In this document: in pieces, positions 41,001 through 51,740 of the stretch
Layout: every line of letters starts with the position of its first letter
Position numbering within the stretch: the stretch's first letter is position 1
NCBI GenBank assembly: GCA_003116975.1
Contig: BGKB01000035.1
Location: 540,897-604,896, forward strand
DNA length: 64,000 nt
Source of the DNA: Aurantiochytrium sp. KH105
Taxonomy: Eukaryota; Sar; Bigyra; Thraustochytrida; Thraustochytriidae
Direction of reading: 5' to 3'
The notes under the pieces: generated by a model
Told to the model about the DNA's origin: nothing
The model's database searches: none
What the model saw: the letters and a program-made list of their open reading frames with translations, nothing else
Program-made: the position numbers and the translations under genes

Positions 41001-41574
41001 TCGACGAGATTAAAGTTGCGCGTCCGCATGTCTTCTCGCACTGGCCACACGCGGATCGTGTTATCGATGCTCGACGATGCGATCATGTTGCTTCCGGGTG
41101 CCCACGAAAGCCCCGTGGTGTCCATGGCGTGTCCTCTAAAGGTCGCAATGCGTTTCCATGTTTCCACATTGTGTTTTGCGTCGCTGTCGAATCCACTTGT
41201 TGCGCCGTCTTGCGCATGCGCTTGTTGCGTCCACAGCGAGACGAGTCCGAGGGCGTCTCCTGATGCCAAAAAGTGTCCATCTGGGGACCACTGAAGCTCT
41301 CTCACCTCATTATCCACGGAAGAGGCCCAGAGAAGGGTTGCATCGCTCGTGCCGCCCTCGCCGAGTTTCCAAAGCTTGACTTTGCTGTCTGCGTGGGGCG
41401 TTACCATATGTGTCAATTGAGATGAGGTTGGGTTGGGTTAGTTGTGTTCGCGATCTTTGGGGTCGAAAAAAATCTTTACATTGAAATGCCAACAAAATGC
41501 CAACGTACCGTCTCCTGCTGTTGCTAATCGCTTGCCGTCAGGCGAAAGGCTGAGAGCCTGGATCTTTGTCCGCG
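38069..41574 (-). CDS. HIRA: Histone chaperone HIRA (WD40 and HIRA domain), 5' exon unresolved
   Basis: Two exons are clear: 38069-41388 and 41509-41574. The 120-base intron begins GTACGT and ends ACGCAG; joining gives LSPDGKRLATAGD then DSKVKLWKL, a continuous first WD40 blade. The 41574 exon needs one more upstream exon ending in phase 1, with the initiator Met. A candidate is a short ATG exon at 42160-42187 with a weak donor; not certain. The N-terminal half is a WD40 propeller (MDTTGLSWAPGSNMIASSS, MGVAWDPVGRYIASVGNDK). The middle is low-complexity and acidic. The C-terminal HIRA domain ends with EWLEVYVRQLAADGDLARLR. HIRA deposits histone H3.3-H4 outside replication together with Asf1 and ubinuclein. 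The overall order matches animal and plant HIRA. Confidence 0.9.
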
Positions 41575-42299
41575 CTGCAGTGTTAGTGCAAATACATTGA
41601 TCCACGGGAGTGAGTAAGTGAGTGAGGGCATGAATCGATCGAATGATTGATTGTTTGGTTGATTGGTGGGACATGTTCAAATCACGCGTGTCAGTCTGGA
41701 TGTCATTCCTCGCCATGTCAAGCCATGCAGGTACATCACGCAGAGCTTTCTTTGGCGGGCCGCAAAGATCTGCGGCTGCGCTGCACAGCGTCGCAGCGCG
41801 TCCATGGAGCTCGGCCTGGGCCAACGACCGAACGTACTTTTTCCGTCTGCGCCAAAGTGGCCGAGGTTTTCCGGCCGAGCCAGGAAGAGCGACATGTCCG
41901 CGGGCCTCCGTCCAGCCCGCGCCCCCCTCGCCACCGCGTATCTCGCACCGCGCCGCGCCCTTCGCGCGCGGGTCGCGCTCGCAAGTGGTTGGTCTTTCTG
42001 CTCTGCTCTGGTGATGTGCTCGCCCGACTCACGGTTAGACTCCGGCTGCGCGGCCGAGACCGCGACGTTTTCACTTGCGCGCGCCTATAACCCACTTACG
42101 GCGAAAAGATCGACTTGCCGCAAGTGAGGCAAATTTTTCCGGTGGCCAGCCCAATCAACCAACTCGAACTTGCTCGACCTTGACCATCTTTGTAGCTCGC
42201 AGAGCGAACTGTCGAGCAATTGAGCATCGGGCCTGCGGAGCTCCGGCAGCTTTGTGCGCCTTTGCGAGCGAGGAGGGAGCATCGCGCGGGAGCGCGAAC
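41575..42299. promoter_or_regulatory. Divergent region between HIRA and WDR27-like gene
   Basis: 725 bases that must contain HIRA's first exon(s) on the minus strand, the 3' acceptor (CTGCAG at 41575-41580, read on the minus strand) and both promoters. Two GTRAGT-type donors lie on the minus strand near 42030 and 42105. I could not choose between HIRA first exons from sequence alone. Confidence 0.45.
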
Positions 42300-45053
42300 A
42301 TGCCCAGCCCGAGACTGATCGGGAGCCCGCGCGCAGCCTCGGCACTCGCGTGTAGCGGATCGTAAGTGCCTGATAAAGAACGGACGCGAGGAGAGTCCGC
42401 CAACTGACACGAGCAGCGACGATCGCACTGCGACTTCTGACGATCGCACTGCGACTTCTGGCGCAAATCGTGATTGAAATAATTGTGCTTTCAAACGAAC
42501 GAACGATGGATCTCGTGAATTGGCTCTGTCCTGCGGGAAATTGACGCATGCAGACTTGTCGCGGTATCGTCATTTGACGCGCCGAGCATCACAGTTTGGG
42601 AGTGCACCGAGGAAGAACGCGACGGCAATGAGGTCGCGCCTCTGTGCGTCTTTACTGTCCGAGGTAGCAGATGCCTTCTGTTGGCATTATCGCCATGCGC
42701 GCGGGAGCTTTGGACGCTTTCCGATGAGTCAATTCAGGCTTGGCGCTTGAATGAGTCGCTGGCCTGGGATGCATTTTACGAAGCGTCTGCAGCTCCATTC
42801 GTCGCAAGCGGCATTCTTCGATGCGCCTCAGGAGGCGCGTCGACAGTCTGCGGGGGCGCAGAGCTCAGCTCTCTGCGCAATCCTGCCAGTGAACGATGGA
42901 ACACGTGCAAGGGATCAGATGCTCTCATCATGGACGCGCAGTTCGTTTCTCTTCCTGGCGTGGCAGATTTCTGTGGAGTCGCCTTTGTCACCGAGGACGG
43001 GGCATGTAATCTTTGGGATGCTGATGCTGCAGAGATATTGTGTCGCATCGCAGACCCCCTTCTAGGCGATATGCCGCCGACTTCCTTGGCAGTCTGGGAC
43101 GGCGCGCTTTGCGTGGTTGGAGATGAAGGCAATTTTGCCCTTGTTGAAGTTCGGAAAGGCGCGATGACCGTCTACGATTGCGGCAGTATTTGTGCGGGGC
43201 TTGATGCTCACGACACTATGTCTCAAGGTGTCACAGGCGCATATTGGCAAAACAACTTGCTTTTGCTAAGCTTTGCGTCGCGTGTGGTGCTTTACGACAC
43301 CACTGCTGGTCGTGTACTTTCTGACGAGCGTCTCGATGAAGACGTTGCAAGCATTCGTTGGCCACTTTGGTCAGAAGGCTGGCTGATCGCGCTGTCGTGC
43401 TTTGATAGTAGTTTGTGCGTACGTCAGTTCAATACTCTTTCGCGTGCATCGCACGGGCAACCTAAGTCGGCAAGCAAATCGTCGAGCCTCGGGACGGAAA
43501 ACGCGGGGGCGTGTATCAACTTATTTGACAAGCATCCTGAAATTGGGTCTGAAGAGGATAGTGGAGAAGAACGCGAGTCTGAGGAGGCAAACCAAGAGAC
43601 AGAGACACTGAGCGTCTTTCCCTCGGCAGATCCCCCGGAGACCTCGGCGCTTCGTAGTGTGTCGCGAAATTCGCTTCGACTGCAAGAGTCTGGCAGAGCG
43701 GCACCCAAACGTAGGGAAAAATCGCTCAACAAACCCGTGACATTCCACAAGTCTATAAAATCTTCAGGCTATGGCACTCCTCCGCAAGTGCGGACGCTAT
43801 TCAAGACCGCAAAACAGGAACGCAACGCCAAGTCAAAGAATGCTCGGGCTTCCCGAGGAGTAACAGAGGCGCTCCGATCCCGAGCCGGCGGTCCACCGAG
43901 CTACCCGTGCGATTGCACGCCTGTCAGCGAAAAGCTTGCCGTCCCCTCTGATGTCGAGGCGAAGATGAAGCATCAGGGTGCTGTTCTCAGGGTCAAGTAT
44001 TCGTTGGATGGGAGCTTGCTCGGATCGTGTGGGAGTGACAATGCTGTGCGAGTGACAAGGCTTCCTCTGAGCAAGCACAAGGGCGATGGCTCAAGTTTTA
44101 TCGGACATCATGCAAAGGTGGACTCTATTGATTTCAGCTTTCTTTCGAGCCTCATACGCGTGACGAACATTCCTTCACGCCCACTCTTGTTGACAGGATG
44201 TGCCGATGGAAGTGCAATGCTGTGGTCCACAGCATTGGCCCATCCCCTCGCTGTCTTTGCGCCCGAGGCGAAGAGCAATGGATCCGCTTCCAGCAGCAAT
44301 AATACGAATGGCGGCAAGGTGCAAGCATCGTTTTTTTACCTGGATCAGTTTGTCCTGGTGAGTCATGGATCGATGGTGCGCATGCACCGGTATGAAATCG
44401 ATGAACGCGCCGTTGCTCCCTCTCGCGACGTGGATACACAGCGCGAAAAGAATCGGCAAAAGGTAGCTCTCCACAGCGGTGCTGGGTCTGCGAATCAAAA
44501 AGTTGTGGCGTCGTGGGACTGCAGTACCGAGGCAAAGAGCGTAAACGGATTTGCAGCCATGAACGCATTCCACTCTCATCTTGTGCTCCTGAGCCGTTCT
44601 GACGGAAGCGTGGCTGCCATCGACGTTGCTGCAGACCGCATTTTACGCGTATCGCGAGGCCTGAGTCGCGCCCCACACACGATAACACTTCCTACACATG
44701 CTTTGCACGCAGCGCACCCGCCAGGTGCCTTTGATATGTTTGTTACGAGTTCGACTGCCGATGGCGGCACCTTGCAAATGTGGGACCTAAGACAGCGTGA
44801 AGCCGTGCAAACCTTGCAAGGGCATCAAAATCGCGTCCACACCGTCGGAACGAGCATTAGCCCTTGCATGCGATACATTGCAACGGGCTCAGAGGATAAT
44901 TCGTGCTACTTGTACGATGTGCGCATGGGATCGGTGCAGTCGCGACTTTGGCAGCCGCACAAGGACACCGTTTCCGACGTATCATTCCACCCTGTTGTTC
45001 CGTACCTCGCGACTGCATGTCATGATGGACGAATTCGAATCTTTGGTAGCTAA
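42300..45053 (+). CDS. WD40-repeat protein, WDR27-like; two exons
   Basis: Reconstructed as join(42300..42361, 42554..45053), 853 residues. The 192-base intron has a consensus donor GTAAGT and acceptor ATGCAG, phase 2. Without exon 1 the main frame has no ATG at its start although its first residues (LVAVSSFDAPSITVWE) are plainly a WD40 blade. The joined protein begins MPSPRLIGSPRAASALACSG. Two propellers are separated by an acidic low-complexity linker (about residues 410-530). Blades include VLRVKYSLDGSLLGSCGSD, LQMWDLRQREAVQTLQGH and VSDVSFHPVVPYLATACHDG. The layout and last blades resemble WDR27, a poorly known protein. Its head-to-head neighbour is HIRA. Confidence 0.78.
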
Positions 45054-45093
45054 GCTTCGTGATAAAATCATCTCGTCCCGACGTTTCGCTTTA

Positions 45094-46465
45094 CTACGTG
45101 TTTGAAAAAAATCTTCCCATGAACCCCCCAGCTGCAGCTTGGGCCGCGGCGACGCTGGACTTTTGGTCCTGCACCCATTTGACCTGGTCCGGCGAAAATC
45201 GGAGCGCGGTTGCGAGCGCCGCTTCGATCGTTTCCTTTTCCACACCTTCCCTTGCGCCCAGATACTTGAGAAAGATATTCTTGATGTACTCTCGCTCCGT
45301 GGCGGCCTGCGTTGCTGCGGCACTTTTGTCCTCAAAACCGAGGGAAGAATCTACTGATGATGCGTGTGGGCTATGCATGTCTACGGCGCTTTTTTTTTGT
45401 TGCGCACTGGCGGCGCGGTTTCTTTCCTCCTCCAAGAGCTTTTGGGCGTGAATTCTGAACTTGTCGTACTCGTCGCGAAGCTTGTCGTGTTGCTCAAGAA
45501 GTGAGGTATGTTTCGCGACGAGCGCGGCGTGTTCTGCGCTCGCGTCTGGGCGATGTATTGGCAAGGATCGGCCTGAATGTTGCGTTTGGAGCTCTGGTTT
45601 ATTATTGTTTTCCTCCTCGCCATTCTTATTGCTTGTCGATGCTTCAAGGTTCACGATGCGCTTGTGCAAAGCCTGCTGTTCTGCGTCTGCGTTGCGAAGG
45701 CGTCGATCGAGGTCGTTGTTTCGCTTGCGCAAGGTCGTAACTTCTTTGGAAGAGTCGTCGAGCGCAGCCGAAAGACGCTCGATCTCGCGTCTCGAGTACT
45801 CGAGCTGCGAGTAATAGTCGTGCCCTGTAATATTGTGCTGTTTGTATTTGAGATTGTTCTCTGCAAGGCGCGTCACCTCGGCATCCTTTCGCTTCAGGGA
45901 CATTTCCATTTTCATTTTGTACCTGCGGAACTTGTCCTGGGTTTCCTCGAGTGTCTTGCTGAGTTGGTCGACTCGCTGCGATAGGGTTGCCGACTCTGAC
46001 TCGGAGAGGGATAAAGCTGGCATAGGAAACGGGACAGAGTTCGACCCGACACGATCAAAGACCTCCTCTTCCTCAATCCATTCGGTAACGCCCGGGGCTG
46101 TTTCGATGAGACACCAAATGAGCCCGGCGGCCTCGTCACGCACGCGAAGTCGGGCAGCAATCGGACAGCGAGGCTCCTCAGGTTCGCCTTGAGCATCTTC
46201 GAGCCTTCCTTCGAGGTCCTCGATACGGCGTTGCGCGCGCCTCGTAAGGTCTTTGACTCGTTCGAGCTGTTCTTGCAGTGCTTGATTTTCCTTGCGTTGC
46301 ACACCGAGCGCTTCGTCACGCTGCTGCAGTTTTTTCTTCAGGTCATCGATGGATCTTTTGGCCACGGAGAGCAGCTTTTTCAAGTAAGGCACAGACTCTT
46401 TCTTGTTGCCACCGCCAGCGGCCCCGTTGGCGACGGCACCTTGGCCAGGTGCCGCCGCAGCCACC

Positions 46466-46512
<47 letters not shown>

Positions 46513-46647
46513 TTGCTGCTCGTCTTGCTGCTCTTGCGTTTGCTCTTGGCCCTGTGTCTGCTCTTGATGCTCTTCCGCGGAAGCCGGAGTTGGCTCGGGC
46601 GCAGAGGCCAGCGCCGGAGCAGGGCCGCCCCCTTCGTTGGCGTCCAT
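45094..46647 (-). CDS. Coiled-coil golgin with C-terminal GRIP domain
   Basis: 517 residues from the ATG at 46647; upstream codons open with GTG only. The N-terminus is Gln-rich followed by a pure Ala run encoded by a GCA/GCT repeat (46469-46512). Long coiled coils occupy about 85-160 and 225-430, interrupted by a compact segment near 165-215. The end has REYIKNIFLKYLGAREG and LRFSPDQVKWVQ, the GRIP signature including the conserved Tyr. GRIP domains bind Arl1-GTP on the trans-Golgi network, so this is probably a tethering golgin. The stop is 41 bases from the convergent WDR27-like stop, so the 3' UTRs must overlap. Confidence 0.85.
46469..46512. repeat. GCA triplet repeat coding poly-Ala
   Basis: About 14 GCA units in the golgin gene, read on the minus strand as a TGC-type Ala run. 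Likely length-variable. Confidence 0.9.
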
Positions 46648-47679
46648 TTCCGCCGGCGCGCGAGGCTGCAGGCCAGTTTGGCTGACGGCAAAAACCAAAT
46701 TTATGGAATTGGAGACGACCGACCACACCTCTCTCTCCTCATCACTTCATCTTCATTTGTTGGCGGATGGATCATCAGGCCGTGGCGATGATCTTGTGAA
46801 GATGGGAAAGAGGGCTTTTGCTGGCGCTTGCTCACGCGGTCGAAGGGAGGAAGAGAGGAAGGGGGGGAGGTAACGAGGGAGATGAAGCAAAGTGAAGAAG
46901 ATACAGGACGGCAGCGGTGAAATTATTTGCGAAATCGAAGATTCGCTTGCAGAGAGAGGCAAAGAGGCCTCCCCCAAAAAGACGAAATACTGAGCAAGAT
47001 GAACTTTGGCGTCCACAAATGATAGAAACCTTAAGGTCCACAGATATCTCCAGCTGCGCGGCACAATCAAGTTTCGATAGTTGAATTTGACAAAACAATA
47101 ATATGCAAATCTTGTGGTCCCCAAGGTTGACCTCATGCATTGAGCGTTTGCACCATTTGATTGGCCCCAAAATCTATTCCAGGGCACGCAGATTTCTGAT
47201 AGCAAGACTCATTTTTCGGATAACGACGGGATTTGGCTGTGGAATGAACATGCCGATTTTCACGAAACAGTAAACACCCAGGCCTAGCTGTCGTGTTGGT
47301 GGATATGACGCCTTTAGCAAGAGACTCATGGCCGTTAATGATCATGAAAAAACAAGACGTTCCCCCCCTCGATAAATTTGCGTGAGGCGGTTCACATGAC
47401 GATCATCTATCTCGTGACTCGCACGATGGATGTTCTCTTCGTTCTGTTCTATTCTAATTTTTCTTTTCTAAAACTCCGTAACGGGCAAATGGCCCAAAAG
47501 TACTGGGTGCGACGTGCATGCCCTGTGCCTGAGCAGCGAGGACTTGCAAATTAGATGAAGCAGAGTAGAGTCCACTGCATGCCTGCCTACCTTGGAAAGG
47601 GGCTCGGAGGAGAACGTGGCGAAGGTTTGCAGGGCATAGTCGCAAAGGCGACGGCAAGAGCTCCAAGTGAGGAGGGAAA
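46648..47679. other. Divergent spacer between golgin and B9D2
   Basis: 1.03 kb. The first 250 bases are purine-rich, the middle is A+T-rich, the last 200 bases before B9D2 are mixed. No coding region or RNA gene recognised. Confidence 0.5.
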
Positions 47680-48495
47680 ATGAGCGACAGCGAAGAGGAG
47701 GAACGTGGCAGGCGCGAACGTCGGTCAGCGTCGTCCTCGAGTGGCAAGAAGCCACGCGAAGGACGCAAACTCCGCACGTTCACGTCTGATCAGCTTCGAA
47801 AGTCGAATGCGCACGATGATGACGGCGAAAATGAGCGCGGAACTAGCAACGTCAACTCTCATCGCGATATTGGGTCTGCGTCGAGCAAGCACGAAGGCAA
47901 CGCCGACAAAGTCCAGGCGATGCGTGCGCGTATTCGTAAAAAGGAGCGCCAAGTCGCACTGCATGAGCCCGAGGTGCACGTGATTGGCGAAATTGATGGT
48001 GGGATCAACTTTGGGTCCGGGGTCTGCTGCCGTTGGCAGCTGGATTTCGGTTCCGCGTGGGAGCCCTTGAGCGGCAACGTTGAAGGTCAAACTCATGTCG
48101 ACTATCCCTCTGACGGAGACTCGGCCGTATGGTCGCACCCTCTTGATGTTCACTTTTTAGCAAAAGGCATTCAAGGCTGGCCTCGGCTTCTTGTGCAAGT
48201 TTGGCAAATGGATGAATTCGGTCGCGTGCATCTGCGAGGCTACGGATTTACACACCTCCCATGTGCCTCGGGCTCGTACGAGCTCGATGTGGCAACCTGG
48301 CGACCTATGGGTACTCTCAAAGAAGAAATCGCTGCTAACTTTCTTGGCGTCACGCCGCAACTACGGGACATGGATCTCCTGTTCAAGAAGGCGTGGAGCG
48401 ATCGCTGTAGGCTGTCGACGACAAGTGCAGGAATCGTCCGCGTTAACGTTGACATCCTCTTGCGAAATTTTCACCTGTACAATGTAAACGCATAA
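47680..48495 (+). CDS. B9D2: B9 domain-containing protein 2, ciliary transition zone
   Basis: 271 residues. Residues 1-95 form a charged, disordered extension absent from the ~175-residue animal protein. The B9 (C2-like) domain runs from about 96 to the end: EVHVIGEIDGGINFG, SAWEPLSGNVEGQT, AVWSHPLDVHF, KGIQGWPRLLVQVWQMD, GYGFTHLP, TWRPMGT and LLRNFHLYNV are all hallmark strings. B9D2 is part of the MKS/B9 complex at the transition zone, gating protein entry to cilia. Its presence indicates a flagellated life stage. The ATG is at 47680; an alternative start inside the extension is possible. Confidence 0.95.
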   Translation: MSDSEEEERGRRERRSASSSSGKKPREGRKLRTFTSDQLRKSNAHDDDGENERGTSNVNSHRDIGSASSKHEGNADKVQAMRARIRKKERQVALHEPEVHVIGEIDGGINFGSGVCCRWQLDFGSAWEPLSGNVEGQTHVDYPSDGDSAVWSHPLDVHFLAKGIQGWPRLLVQVWQMDEFGRVHLRGYGFTHLPCASGSYELDVATWRPMGTLKEEIAANFLGVTPQLRDMDLLFKKAWSDRCRLSTTSAGIVRVNVDILLRNFHLYNVNA

Positions 48496-48704
48496 ATGAA
48501 TGTTCTCCCACCCTTCACATTTTATCTTGCATGCCACCTTTGAAAACGACGTCAATACCAACAGCAACAAGGACGAAATAGAAAAGGAAAGGAAGGAAAG
48601 GTATGTCTTACTTTGCGTCACCATGCTAATATTTTCTTCCTTTTCTCTTTTTCGACAATGGAATAGACCGGGACGCACATCCTATCATCCGTCCTTCTGC
48701 CTAC

Positions 48705-51344
48705 CTAGCGGCTCGTAGACTTGCCCTTTTTCTTTTTCTTGCTCGACTTATCTTTGCCCGTTTCAAATTTCCTCTTTTTCACAGATGATCCACCCGCGGC
48801 CACCGTTTGCTTTTGCACAAAGGTAGACCCTCCGGATGTAGCCATTTTCGTAAGAACGTGGATTTGACAGCCTCGATGGTCTTTATGAACCTGGGAAGAG
48901 GGCAAGGCCTCGCATACGAAATGCTCTTTCGCAAACGTATAAAAGTCGCCCTTTAGCTGGTGCACACCGGGCGCAGCGCCGTTTCCATGACCGAGCACCA
49001 CGATCGTGCGCTCATGAGCCAGTTTCTCAAGAACATTGACCAAATTTCTCCATACAGTCGTGTCCCGGCCATAGACAACACCTGTGGCAAGAATGACATC
49101 AGCACGGTCGCGAAGACCGAGTATTTGCAAAGGATCGTCGCATGACCACTCGAGCGTCGCGACACGCGCGTTCGAAACTTCGTTTGTTTCGATATTGGAC
49201 CGCAAGAGTCGCAAAACTTGATCGTCGCCATCTGTGGAAATGACGGAAGCACCAAGCTTGGCGGACACAATCGAGCACAAGCCCATACCGGCGCCCAGTT
49301 CCACCACGGTGGTAGTCGACTTTGTCATGTTGGAAGCAAAGAGTTCAGCAGAGGTGAGGCCGCCCGAGAGGACCTCCGCGAGTCCCTTTTGGACTGCAGC
49401 AGAGGAAAGTCTCGAAAGCCACTCGGCAAGAACAAAACTACTTTCCCAAATGGCGCCGCCCGTGGCGCCCGTGGCACCGGTGGCCTCTCTCTTTTGCTGC
49501 AGGTTGCGACCGCCCGCAAGAATGTGCTCGATCGACACAGAGAAATGAGCTGCAGGGAAGTCGAAGTGCTCGACGCGCGAGGCCGATGCTGCCTCTTCGA
49601 GGGCTGCGTGTCGAACGTTACTTTTATTGAGCGCGAATAGCAGCTTGCTGCATTCTTGTGAATTGAAATTCGCAAGTTTGGCCGAAGCGACGTCCCCGAG
49701 CTCCTGCATGAAAGCAGCGTCCTTGAAGCCGAGCGTCGCAAGTGCCCAGGCGAAGTTTGAAAGATCGCGAGCGTTGAAGGAATTGATGTGCTCTTTTGCT
49801 TGCGAAGCCATCTTTTGCAAAAATGGGGCGAGCCCCGAGACCCGCGCGTTGGCGTCGGAATTGGAAAGTGCTTTTGCGAGCCCCCAGACAATGTTCGCCA
49901 AATTTCGGGTCGGTATTTCTTCCATGTCAGCAAGGTTTTTCGCCACATGAAGTAGGACAGTTCCGGCATCCTTGTCTTCGCGTCCAATCTTGGCAAATGC
50001 AATGGCCAGACTATCTGCATCTGGAGCTTTCCATGAGCGAATCGCGCGAACCAAACCGAGGTCAATCTTGCTCACAAAGTCTGGTCGGTCGAGCTTGGCA
50101 AGTGCGAGCGCAACCGTCGAGAGGGAATGCGCGTCGAGACGGCCAGCGAGTCTCGTCGAACACTGACGTTCAAGGTCAGGAATCAGGGTGTCGAGACGAG
50201 GGTCGGAAGACTTTACAGTGACAGCAAGCGCCCAGAGCGTCATTGAAATCTCCTGCGCATTCATGCGAAAAAGGACCCTGCGGATCGGGTCCCCAAGCGC
50301 ATCAATCGGATCAAGAACTTCATGTCCTGCTTGCTCGTGGAATCGCGCAATGGCAGACGCCAGGTTTGCAATATGCTGCGGAAGGAAGTCTGCGGACTTT
50401 TTGGCAAATGTGGGCTTGAAGCTTTCGAACCAGGCCGCATCCGGGACCACGGCAAGCCGAACCTTGGAGAGGCCTGCGAGCGCATTCGCTAGTTCCTGAG
50501 CATTAAGGTACGATTGCGCAGCGTGGAGTCGATCAATAACATGATCCAGCTTTTGGGGCCCTAAGACCGTTGCGAGGTTTCCAAGGCCATGAAGCAAGCT
50601 CCCAAGACCTTGAGGAGCGAGTCCCAGCTTTCTCTCTTCGAGGGACTGAATGAGCGAAGAAGCGAGCTCGCAAGCATCTGCTTCAGTATAGTGAAGTTTA
50701 CCAAGTCCCCAAATGGTAAGTGAGACGTCAGAGGCCTGGAAGCGTGACAGATCGAATTCTGCGCCACGGCGCACTGCAGCTTCAAGCAAGGAATCCATGT
50801 TGGCCGTGCGGGGATGATCTGCCCCAAGGAGCTTGGCAATGGCCCAAAGCACAGAGCTCACGTGACGCGGTTCGCACGCAGCGTCTTTTTGAAGCTGCGA
50901 TTGCGTTTGGAGTAAGAGGGCATCCTCTGCAGTACCCGCGCATCTGGCTAAGGCTTGGAGGGCTGTGACGCAGTTCGCCACGGTAAACTCGTCTACCCCG
51001 CCTTTGATGACCGCTTCGAGCTCTGGTCTTTCGCGTCCGCAGGCATGAAGGCGCTTATTGATGTCATGCGCCCTCCCTCCAGATTTACCGCCGCCCCTCG
51101 ACGTCCCTGTCGAGGCGCCTCGAGAAAAGCCACGTCCTCGAGACGGCGGCGACGTAGCGTCATGCTCGGTTCTTCCGCGACCCCGGCCTCGATTCCCGTG
51201 TCCAGGACCTCCGGCTCCGAGTCCTCCGCGTCCGCGTCCGCCTCGGTCTCCGTCGCGCCCTCCTCCGCGACCGCGACCGCGACCGCGACCGCGTCCGCGG
51301 CCACGGCCTCCTCTTCCTCCTCGTCCACGCCCGTCGAAGGCCAT
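48705..51344 (-). CDS. RGG-rich protein fusing helical repeats to a Methyltransf_16-type methyltransferase
   Basis: 879 residues. Residues 1-60 are nearly pure RG/GR, an RNA-binding-like RGG region. From about 95 to 600 a helical repeat recurs about every 36-40 residues, with marks such as VSSVLWAIAKLLGA, VSLTIWGLGKLHYT, ISMTLWALAVTV and LSNFAWALATLGF. These resemble the FASTK/RAP/OPR class that binds organelle RNA. A class I methyltransferase fold follows at about 640-850: SAM-binding motif VVELGAGMGLCSIVSAKLG near 677, STDGDD, and VILATGVVYGRDTTVW. The tail is Lys-rich (KKKKKG). METTL21-type enzymes methylate protein lysines. A repeat-guided methyltransferase is an inference. No transit peptide is evident, as RGG is at the start. 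Confidence 0.8.
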   Translation of the reverse strand: MAFDGRGRGGRGGRGRGRGRGRGRGRGGGRDGDRGGRGRGGLGAGGPGHGNRGRGRGRTEHDATSPPSRGRGFSRGASTGTSRGGGKSGGRAHDINKRLHACGRERPELEAVIKGGVDEFTVANCVTALQALARCAGTAEDALLLQTQSQLQKDAACEPRHVSSVLWAIAKLLGADHPRTANMDSLLEAAVRRGAEFDLSRFQASDVSLTIWGLGKLHYTEADACELASSLIQSLEERKLGLAPQGLGSLLHGLGNLATVLGPQKLDHVIDRLHAAQSYLNAQELANALAGLSKVRLAVVPDAAWFESFKPTFAKKSADFLPQHIANLASAIARFHEQAGHEVLDPIDALGDPIRRVLFRMNAQEISMTLWALAVTVKSSDPRLDTLIPDLERQCSTRLAGRLDAHSLSTVALALAKLDRPDFVSKIDLGLVRAIRSWKAPDADSLAIAFAKIGREDKDAGTVLLHVAKNLADMEEIPTRNLANIVWGLAKALSNSDANARVSGLAPFLQKMASQAKEHINSFNARDLSNFAWALATLGFKDAAFMQELGDVASAKLANFNSQECSKLLFALNKSNVRHAALEEAASASRVEHFDFPAAHFSVSIEHILAGGRNLQQKREATGATGATGGAIWESSFVLAEWLSRLSSAAVQKGLAEVLSGGLTSAELFASNMTKSTTTVVELGAGMGLCSIVSAKLGASVISTDGDDQVLRLLRSNIETNEVSNARVATLEWSCDDPLQILGLRDRADVILATGVVYGRDTTVWRNLVNVLEKLAHERTIVVLGHGNGAAPGVHQLKGDFYTFAKEHFVCEALPSSQVHKDHRGCQIHVLTKMATSGGSTFVQKQTVAAGGSSVKKRKFETGKDKSSKKKKKGKSTSR

Positions 51345-51740
51345 GTTTTCCGACGTTTTTCCTTTTTGGTTGGTGGGGGTGAGAGCGCTTCTTGAGGCTA
51401 TACTACACTACAGTCACCATGGTCACTGTCAATGCAGTGGCGGCCCGGCGTGGACTGTGGAACCAGAGCTGGGGACATTGCAGCGCCATCACAGAGACTC
51501 ACTCACCCGAGCATGGCACCATCGCAAAGGGTCGCAGGGCTGGCATTCTCTTTCTGTTCAGACAAGTCTTGTTGTTGTTCGGGACTTGGAGATTCTTGTT
51601 TGGATGATCCCGATGTATGAAGACATGAGATCGACCAGTTTGATGCAGCGAAACAAAGAAAGAAAGAGAGAAAAAAGAGGTTCGTTTGTTCGTATGTACA
51701 CAAAATGTGATCCGAAGATGGGCAAAGAATAAAAGAAACC
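51345..51740. other. Spacer upstream of the fusion gene
   Basis: 396 bases between the fusion gene start and the kinase stop on the same strand. It holds the fusion gene's promoter and the kinase 3' end. A GAAAGAAAGAGAG purine patch lies near 51655. No gene seen. Confidence 0.5.

Noticed and set aside
42155-42187. Candidate first exon of HIRA beginning MVKVEQV
   Set aside because: Phase fits but the donor (GTTGAT) is weak and other donors exist nearby; left as a possibility only.
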